Origin: a bacterium
Lineage (GTDB): Bacteria; SZUA-79; Acidulodesulfobacterales; Acidulodesulfobacteraceae
DNA: 20,168 nt
NCBI GenBank assembly: GCA_021784835.1
Contig: JAJYHI010000015.1
Coordinates: forward strand, 1 to 20,168
Reading direction: 5' to 3'
This document shows, one piece after another, positions 15,596 to 20,168 of the stretch; the stretch's first letter is position 1, and each line of letters begins with the position of its first letter. Position numbers and translations under genes: made by a program. The notes under the pieces are model-generated. The model was not told the origin of the DNA. It was given only the letters and a program-made list of their open reading frames with translations, and did not search any database.

Positions 15596-16609
15596 ATGAA
15601 CAAACAAAAAAATAAATCTTATAAAATATTTGCGGTACTCGACGAATCCGAAAAAAACTTTTATAAATCCTTTATAAAAGACGAACTCGAAGAATATAAT
15701 ATAATGATGTTCGATTCTTTTAACCGGGCATACTATTCGGTTTACGCATCCCCGCCGAATTTAATTATAATAGTAATCGGTTCTATAATGCAAAAAAACG
15801 AACTTGAATACAAAAAAGAACTGAAAATGATTAACGATATGCAGATAGACAACATGCTGAGCAATATTCCGATTCTTTTTATTATTCCTCCTGATTTTGA
15901 TTTTAAATCTATTGCCTCATCGGAAAAATATATTTTAAAAGATTACATTAAAGAACCGCTAAGCAAAAACGAACTCAAGTATAAGACAGAAAGCATAATA
16001 AAATCTTCTAAATCGGCATTAGACGCAAATCCGCTTACTAAACTGCCCGGAAACTCGTCAATAATAGAATCGGTAAAAACCAAATTAGACGAAGATATCG
16101 ATTTTGCTTTTGCTTATATTGATATAGACAACTTTAAATCGTATAACGACAAATACGGTTTTTTGAGGGGCGACGAAGTTATAATGATGACCTCAAGGCT
16201 TATTGCTACTACCGTTTACGATATTTCCAAAGCAAAACGCAGAAATATCGAAAAATACGTATTTATAGGACATATAGGCGGCGACGATTTCGTAATAATG
16301 TCCCACAACGAGGACATATTGGAAATATCAAACAATATAATAGCTAATTTCGATAAAATCATCCTTTCTTTTTACGATAACACGGATAAAGAACGAGGAT
16401 ACATAGAAGCTTACGGAAGGCAAAAAAATCTTCAAAGATTTCCTATAATGAGCCTGTCTATAGCAATTATAGAAAACGTAAATAAAAAAATTACGCATTA
16501 CGGACAGATAAGCGAAATAGTCTCGGGACTTAAAAAAGCCGCAAAAGATATGTCCGGTTCAAATATAATAACCGACAGAAGAAACCCCGAAAGCGGCGGC
16601 GTTTATTAA
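15596..16609 (+). CDS. GGDEF-type diguanylate cyclase-like protein (GGDDF motif)
   Basis: This 337-residue soluble protein has two parts. Residues 9-135 look like a receiver fold (strands IFAVLD, LIIIVIG and PILFII, with a final KEPL in place of KP), but no clear phospho-acceptor Asp pocket is visible, so it is probably a pseudo-receiver. Residues 140-325 form a GGDEF-type domain of the LPGN class: NPLTKLPGN (145-153), AYIDIDNFKSYND (173-185), and FIGHIGGDDF (223-232). The signature is GGDDF, a conservative Glu-to-Asp change, and the RxxD inhibitory site is absent. Cyclase activity is possible but cannot be inferred. It closes the cluster with the HDOD gene. No Shine-Dalgarno is seen before the ATG. 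The 41 bases between it and converging fliW show no terminator hairpin. Confidence 0.82.
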   Translation: MNKQKNKSYKIFAVLDESEKNFYKSFIKDELEEYNIMMFDSFNRAYYSVYASPPNLIIIVIGSIMQKNELEYKKELKMINDMQIDNMLSNIPILFIIPPDFDFKSIASSEKYILKDYIKEPLSKNELKYKTESIIKSSKSALDANPLTKLPGNSSIIESVKTKLDEDIDFAFAYIDIDNFKSYNDKYGFLRGDEVIMMTSRLIATTVYDISKAKRRNIEKYVFIGHIGGDDFVIMSHNEDILEISNNIIANFDKIILSFYDNTDKERGYIEAYGRQKNLQRFPIMSLSIAIIENVNKKITHYGQISEIVSGLKKAAKDMSGSNIITDRRNPESGGVY

Positions 16610-16650
16610 CGGTTAATAGTTAATAATTAATGGTTGGAATTATTATTGCA

Positions 16651-17109
16651 TCAGGCTTTAACGGGATTTATGGGAAGTTTCTGTTTAACGTCGTATAAAT
16701 CGTTGTTTAAGACTGTCTGCATAGCTTTTCGGCTTTTAACGTTGATTATTATCGGAGCTTTTAGATTAACCGTAGAGGAATATAAGTCTTTAAAAACGGT
16801 TACTATAACGAATATAATAGCGTCGGTTTTATCTTTTAATCCTATAAGTTCTTTATCTTCTTCCGTTATACCCGCAGTATAATCCTTAAAGAAATAGTTC
16901 GGGTCGGCTACGATAAAGCAAAGTTTATCGTTTTCGATACTTTGCAGTATAAAAAAAGGAAGATTTTTTTCTTTATTTATATTTAATATGCAATATTTTT
17001 TTAAATCGTTAAATCCCAGTATAGGCTTAACGAATTCTAAAATTTTCGACTTTTCTACCGCAACCCCTTCGGGATAATATATACTTTTTACTAAAATTTC
17101 GGAATCCAT
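16651..17109 (-). CDS. fliW: Flagellar assembly factor FliW
   Basis: This 152-residue protein matches FliW, the antagonist that binds CsrA and releases it from flagellin mRNA until flagellin accumulates. Typical features are an early Gly-Val-Ala loop, ILEFVKPILGFNDLKKY (23-39), the LPFFILQSIEND block (50-61), FIVADPNYFFKDY (65-77), and a C-terminal strand LKAPIIINVKSRKAMQTVL (115-133). Length is normal. It is encoded 17 bases downstream of csrA, the classical pairing in which FliW acts on its operon partner. AAGGAG lies eleven bases before the ATG. Confidence 0.92.
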   Translation of the reverse strand: MDSEILVKSIYYPEGVAVEKSKILEFVKPILGFNDLKKYCILNINKEKNLPFFILQSIENDKLCFIVADPNYFFKDYTAGITEEDKELIGLKDKTDAIIFVIVTVFKDLYSSTVNLKAPIIINVKSRKAMQTVLNNDLYDVKQKLPINPVKA

Positions 17110-17126
17110 TAATTATAAAACTCCTT

Positions 17127-17450
17127 TTATATTTTTTTATTTTTATCCGAGGATAAAACGTTTAAATTTTTAATTCCGTTTAATTCGTTAAGTTTATTAA
17201 AGTTATCGAAGTTATTAAGCTCATTCAGTTCGTTTAGTTTATTCAAACCGGATATATCGTCTAAGCTGACTGCCGAAGCGTTTATATTTTCGTTCTTAAT
17301 TATATCGTAAAGTTCTTTTCTTAAAATATTTATAGACTTTGGAGCGTCTATTCCTATTTTTACGCTGCTCCCCGACATAGATAATACTTCTATAGTTACG
17401 TCGTCGCCGATTTTAATGCTCTCTCCGGCCTTTCTCGTAAGAATCAGCAT
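17127..17450 (-). CDS. csrA: Carbon storage regulator CsrA with an Asn/Leu-rich tail
   Basis: This 107-residue protein starts with a complete CsrA domain (1-57): MLILTRKAGESIKIGDDVTI, a central KIGIDAPKS strand, and R44 in ILRKELYDII, the residue central to binding GGA motifs in mRNA leaders. CsrA is usually 60-80 residues, so about 45 residues are extra. The tail (about 61-107) is dominated by repeats such as NKLNELN (70-76 and again 85-91) and ends KNKKI. In flagellated bacteria with FliW, CsrA represses flagellin translation and FliW relieves it by binding near the CsrA C-terminus, so the tail could affect that contact. No Shine-Dalgarno precedes the ATG. A TATAAT lies about 20 bases upstream, which would give a very short leader. 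Confidence 0.93.
   Translation of the reverse strand: MLILTRKAGESIKIGDDVTIEVLSMSGSSVKIGIDAPKSINILRKELYDIIKNENINASAVSLDDISGLNKLNELNELNNFDNFNKLNELNGIKNLNVLSSDKNKKI
17160..17246 (-). repeat. Degenerate repeats encoding the CsrA Asn/Leu-rich tail
   Basis: Codons for residues 69-97 of CsrA encode repeating Leu-Asn-Lys/Glu units with the heptad NKLNELN occurring twice. The DNA copies differ at synonymous sites (for example TTA versus CTG-type Leu codons and AAT versus AAC), so the array is not a fresh slippage product. Confidence 0.6.
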
Positions 17451-17533
17451 GATTAAAATTATTTGTTATATTATATGATATTTTTATTGTTTTGTATTGC
17501 TATTTTATTGCGCATCGTTTGTAAAACTTACGG

Positions 17534-17569
17534 GCTATTATAATTATAGGCTATAGCTTATAATATAGC
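17534..17569. promoter_or_regulatory. AT-rich inverted repeat between flgL and csrA
   Basis: GCTATTATAA (17534-17543) pairs with TTATAATATAGC (17558-17569) apart from a two-base bulge, with further TATAG repeats around it up to about 17585. It lies just after the flgL stop in the 153-base spacer before csrA. It could be a weak transcript-end structure or part of a csrA control region. No U-tract typical of an intrinsic terminator follows on the minus strand. Confidence 0.35.
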
Positions 17570-17603
17570 ATAATAGCATATAGAAAATATGAAGACCTAT
17601 AGA

Positions 17604-18590
17604 CTATTTTAAATACTGGAGAAGCATAGGCGTAAGCGAAGTAATATTAGACGAAGCTTCTAGCGTAGCCTGATAAGACTCCTGCGCCTGCGTAAGATTA
17701 GTCATAGCCTGCGCTACATTCACGTCCTGCGTCTGGCTTAGGAGTTGGGAAATATTTGTCAAAACGGTCTGATAGCTCGTCTGCTGTTCATTAAGCCTCT
17801 CCGTTACCGTTCCTATAGTAGCCTGTGCGGCAGTCATAGTGCTTAATCCGTTCTGTATGCCTTGAATAATAGATGATGAATTTTGCTGATACACGTTTTT
17901 CTGAAGTTCCGACTGAAAAAGCGAAAGAACGGAAATGAGACCGGAGGGAACTGTTGCAGAGGATGTGCTTGAGGGGACGGGGTCATTTCCGAAGATAGCA
18001 TCGGCGGTAAGCGTAGGCGTTACAGTTTCATTTTGGGTTATCTGATAATTCTGGCTAGTATCCGTTCCTGCATAAGTATAAACATTATAAGAAAGGGATG
18101 AGGATGAGGGTATTCCGATTAAACCAGTAATTTTATGAGATACGGCCGTATATGCCGACGTCAAATTTAAATTGTTCCCTGTAAAAAGATTTTGTCCGTT
18201 ATAAGAGGTATCCGCATACTGCGTAAGTTCGTTAATCATCTGCCCTACCTGCTGGGCTGCCGCCTGATTATTTGCAGGAGTATTCGTCCCGTTTGCCATT
18301 TCGACGGCAAGAGAATTTGCCTGGTTTACCACGTTCATTGCGTTTGTTATTGTAGAAGAAGCTAAAGAACCGATATTAGCTGCAATACTAACGTTTGAAT
18401 TGTATTGCGTGACGAGTGCAGTACTGTTGTTATACGACAAAACGTTAACCATGCCGCCCGGATTATCCTGCGGCGACATAATCTGCAAGCCGCTCGAAAT
18501 CTCGTCCTGAAGGTTATATACGCTGTTAGATTCGTTAAGCAGTTCATTATTAATATTGTTATACATCATCGCATTAGTTATCTGTATCAT
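17604..18590 (-). CDS. flgL: Flagellar hook-filament junction protein FlgL
   Basis: This 328-residue protein is HAP3, which joins the hook-associated protein FlgK to the filament. The N-terminus MIQITNAMMYNNINNELLN and the following QDEISSGLQIMSPQDNP are the conserved flagellin-like D0/D1 helix. The C-terminal helix (from about 245 on) includes DVNVAQAMTNLTQAQESYQA and ends TPMLLQYL, also typical. The central part is Ser/Thr/Asn-rich. The start chosen is the ATG at 18590, with GGAGG eight bases upstream. An in-frame TTG at 18605 is discarded because it overlaps that ribosome site. The family is usually about 300-330 residues, so it appears complete. It follows flgK, separated by a repeat-rich 277-base spacer. 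Confidence 0.93.
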   Translation of the reverse strand: MIQITNAMMYNNINNELLNESNSVYNLQDEISSGLQIMSPQDNPGGMVNVLSYNNSTALVTQYNSNVSIAANIGSLASSTITNAMNVVNQANSLAVEMANGTNTPANNQAAAQQVGQMINELTQYADTSYNGQNLFTGNNLNLTSAYTAVSHKITGLIGIPSSSSLSYNVYTYAGTDTSQNYQITQNETVTPTLTADAIFGNDPVPSSTSSATVPSGLISVLSLFQSELQKNVYQQNSSSIIQGIQNGLSTMTAAQATIGTVTERLNEQQTSYQTVLTNISQLLSQTQDVNVAQAMTNLTQAQESYQATLEASSNITSLTPMLLQYLK

Positions 18591-18624
18591 TTTATTTGCC
18601 TCCAAACACTTTTCTTGACGCTTT

Positions 18625-18715
18625 GGATAAAGGTGTCAGATTAATTTTCCGCGAATAACTTTAAACTAAGATTGAACGTCTCTTATGCGGAAAATAAAAT
18701 CTGACACCTTTATCC
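18625..18715. repeat. Inverted-repeat element with near-perfect 28-bp arms
   Basis: The left arm (18625-18652) begins GGATAAAGGTGTCAGATT and ends TTTTCCGC. The right arm (18687-18715) is its reverse complement except for about two changes including one inserted base, ending in AATCTGACACCTTTATCC. The 34 bases between arms show no coding potential. The layout resembles a miniature inverted-repeat element or a strong transcript hairpin just upstream of the flgL ribosome site. The core ATCTGACACC recurs twice more nearby. Confidence 0.75.
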
Positions 18716-18768
18716 TTTATGTCTTTTATCGCTATATACCCGCAGGTGCATACGAGAGTAAGAGAATA

Positions 18769-18813
18769 AATAAATCTGACACCTTTTTTCCAATAAATCT
18801 GACACCTTTTTTC
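18769..18813. repeat. Two tandem copies of a TAAATCTGACACC-containing unit
   Basis: A 22-base unit running from AATAAATCTGACACC through a T-run to C occurs at 18769-18790 and, after one base, at 18792-18813, identical in both. It shares its core with the arms of the inverted repeat at 18625-18715, so four copies of the core lie within about 190 bases. Confidence 0.8.
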
Positions 18814-18830
18814 TTTTTTTCCTTCTCTTG

Positions 18831-18854
18831 TCATTCCCGCGCAGGCGGGAATCC
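18831..18854. repeat. REP-like palindrome (CATTCCCGC...GCGGGAAT type)
   Basis: ATTCCCGC and GCGGGAAT form a perfect 8-bp stem around GCAG (18833-18852), flanked by TC and CC. Sequences of the form TCATTCCCGC-x4-GCGGGAATCC are dispersed extragenic palindromes in many proteobacterial genomes. It lies 14 bases past the flgK stop and could shape the flgK-flgL transcript. Confidence 0.75.
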
Positions 18855-18867
18855 AGTCTTTTATTGA

Positions 18868-20168
18868 TTACGGCACCGTGCTTAAAAGCGCCGTCATAAT
18901 TGCCTGAACCGAGCTTGTAATCGCCGCAGCTGCCTGATACGAATTCTGGTAATTGACGAGGTTCGTCATCTGCTGGTTCATATTTACTCCGACGAACGAT
19001 TGGAGCTGATTCTGCAAATTCGTCAAAACCGACGTCGAATTTGTATAGTTTGTGTTAGCGTTCTGAGCCTGCGTTCCAATATTTGAAACTATATTTGAAT
19101 AATACGTCGAAATAGTCGAACTTGTCCCGTTAATAGGCAGATTGTTATTTTGAAGCGCGCCGAGGGCAAGCGCGTTTTCGTTATTGCCTGATAAACCCGC
19201 CGCCATCATCTGAGATAAAGTCATGGGCGTGGCATAAGCAGATGGAGTCGAACTTGCAGACGGCGATAAAACATTTGCGGTAAACGTATCGCCGTTTTGC
19301 GGCGTTCCTGTAAGGGTAACGTGAAAGTTTTCTGCCTGCCCGCCATTACTACCGCTAAAACTCTGATTACCAAAAAAAATGGAATATTCGGATTGACCTG
19401 ACGAATTTGTCGTAATTGGTATATTATTTATTGTTTGAGTTAAATTTGTAGTATTGTTGGTAACTGTAAAATCTCCGGTATCTGTTGTTCCATGTCCCGT
19501 ATATTTAATAGTATATTGTCCGCCTACATTGCTATTTGCTATAGTCGTTCCGTTAGTAACGTCCGTAGGATTAATAACCGCTCCGGCACTAATAGTTGCG
19601 TCACCGGTATTGTTAGGATTAACCGCTGTTGAAACGGCTGAAGCCGCCGCTACTTGTGAAGTCGTAAGATTCGGATTGACCGCCATAGTAAAAGCAGGGT
19701 CAGTTGTCAATTGGTTAACCGTGAAAGTATCACCGTTTGCGGGAGCAGTTCCTGAAGTTGATGTTCCGGTAATATTTACCGATACCCCATCAAAACCTAT
19801 AGTATAAACTTTCTGATTGTATTTATTAGTAGCGGAAGAAACGCTTACGGCAGAACTGTTTAAAGTTTGACCAGTTGTAGTATTTTGAACCGTAAAAACA
19901 CCGCCACCAGTCGTTGAAATCTGATAGCTATCCCCAGTCAAATCAGCCGGATTAGTTACCATACCGGTAGATATAGTTGCATCAGTACCATTAGTTACCG
20001 CCGTCGTCAAATCCGGTTTAAAGAAATAGTTGCCGGTAGAGCCGTCCAAACCGTAACCGTTGTATTGCAGGGAGTTGACGTTATCGGTAACGGACGCCGC
20101 AAGGGAATTAAGCTGGTTTATGTAAGACGGCGCTACGTTTTGTTCAAGATTTACGTATGCGCCCAGAG
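18868..20168 (-). CDS. flgK: Flagellar hook-associated protein FlgK (partial, N-terminus off the right edge)
   Basis: The frame is open to the right edge, giving 432 C-terminal residues of HAP1, the hook-proximal junction protein secreted through the flagellar channel. The first residues read LGAYVNLEQNVAPSYINQL then NSLAASVTDNVNSLQYNGYGLDG, the conserved FlgK stretch (L-x-R/Q, P-x-Y, LD-x-LA, VN-x-x-H/Q, G). The C-terminus has the D0 helix with GVNMNQQMTNLVNYQNSYQAAAA and MTALLSTVP; usual wording there is VNLDEEM, so the acidic residues are replaced by Asn/Gln. The middle is Thr/Asn/Gly-rich and contains two related copies of a roughly 95-residue unit (about 19708-19983 and 19264-19602). The TTG at 20049 is internal, not the start. 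flgL follows downstream. Confidence 0.9.
   Translation of the reverse strand, partial: LGAYVNLEQNVAPSYINQLNSLAASVTDNVNSLQYNGYGLDGSTGNYFFKPDLTTAVTNGTDATISTGMVTNPADLTGDSYQISTTGGGVFTVQNTTTGQTLNSSAVSVSSATNKYNQKVYTIGFDGVSVNITGTSTSGTAPANGDTFTVNQLTTDPAFTMAVNPNLTTSQVAAASAVSTAVNPNNTGDATISAGAVINPTDVTNGTTIANSNVGGQYTIKYTGHGTTDTGDFTVTNNTTNLTQTINNIPITTNSSGQSEYSIFFGNQSFSGSNGGQAENFHVTLTGTPQNGDTFTANVLSPSASSTPSAYATPMTLSQMMAAGLSGNNENALALGALQNNNLPINGTSSTISTYYSNIVSNIGTQAQNANTNYTNSTSVLTNLQNQLQSFVGVNMNQQMTNLVNYQNSYQAAAAITSSVQAIMTALLSTVP
19264..19983 (-). repeat. Duplicated unit in the variable domain of FlgK
   Basis: Two segments share the order DATIS-x-G-x-V-x-NP-x-D-x-T, then Y-x-I, FTV-x-N-T/N-T, Q-T-x-N, Y-x-I-x-F, TGT and NGDTFT-x-N. 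The first is at about 19708-19983, the second at about 19264-19602, separated by roughly 35 residues. The protein similarity is clear by eye while the DNA has diverged, so the duplication is old. Confidence 0.65.

Noticed and set aside
18591..18605. TTG at 18605 as the start of flgL
   Set aside because: It overlaps the GGAGG ribosome site that serves the ATG at 18590, where the conserved MIQITN start of FlgL lies.
18685..18867. A 60-codon plus-strand reading frame
   Set aside because: It is built from the repeats and ends in the CHSRAGGNPV-type translation of a REP-like palindrome, a well-known spurious product.
19454..19807. A 117-codon plus-strand reading frame
   Set aside because: It is the antisense shadow of the Thr/Asn-rich region of flgK, with no ribosome site or family resemblance.
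20047..20049. TTG as the start of the flgK reading frame
   Set aside because: The frame continues upstream with 39 conserved FlgK residues to the window edge, so the codon is internal.
1..20168. tRNA, rRNA, CRISPR arrays or transposase genes
   Set aside because: None was recognisable by eye on either strand; small non-coding RNAs cannot be excluded without folding and covariance searches.

Overview
The window looks like chromosomal DNA of a motile Gram-negative bacterium with an AT-rich genome. Long AT-only spacers and abundant AAA/ATA codons separate the genes. Flagellar genes, a futalosine-route menaquinone gene (mqnC), a DksA/TraR zinc-finger protein and a large hybrid kinase together suggest an anaerobic or microaerophilic lineage of deltaproteobacterial grade (Desulfobacterota or a neighbour). 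That placement is an inference from gene content; no rRNA or other phylogenetic marker is present.

Layout, left to right. (1) 1-2461, minus strand: start of a type IV secretion/conjugation operon in the order pilin-like (VirB2/TraA), VirB3/TraL-like, VirB4/TraC-like ATPase. The ATPase runs off the left edge. (2) 2693-7078, minus strand: a signalling block with two single-domain response regulators flanking a 978-residue hybrid kinase (Rossmann-like domain, PAS, kinase core, REC, REC, degenerate GGDEF), plus a YbgC-type thioesterase overlapping the first regulator. (3) 7152-10976, minus strand: DksA-like protein, MqnC, the flagellar export ATPase FliI, and a FlgJ rod-binding protein fused to a lytic transglycosylase. 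(4) 11217-12796, plus strand: stator genes motA and motB, converging on (5) 12791-14189, minus strand: a PilZ-type c-di-GMP receptor and a small protein that may be an export chaperone. (6) 14291-16609, plus strand: a three-gene signalling cluster of a small beta-rich protein, an HDOD protein and a GGDDF-motif protein. (7) 16651-20168, minus strand: flgK (5' end beyond the right edge), flgL, csrA and fliW, with a repeat-rich spacer between flgK and flgL.

Taken together, regions 3-7 are a flagellar locus: hook-junction proteins, stator, export ATPase, rod assembly with wall remodelling, and the CsrA-FliW translational switch. It is interwoven with c-di-GMP signalling (two GGDEF-type proteins, one PilZ receptor, one HDOD protein). 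The conjugation-like genes at the left edge may belong to an integrated element, but no integrase or attachment site is visible.

The least ordinary observations are: the Rossmann-like N-terminus on the hybrid kinase; a palindrome-bearing in-frame insertion in the thioesterase gene; an Asn/Leu-rich repetitive tail on CsrA; the FlgJ-transglycosylase fusion; a duplicated variable region in FlgK; a cluster of inverted, tandem and REP-like repeats between flgK and flgL; and one TCATGA palindrome that supplies the stop codons of both motB and the converging PilZ gene. Many genes have no recognisable Shine-Dalgarno sequence. No spacer exceeds 300 bases, and I saw no tRNA, rRNA, CRISPR array or transposase.
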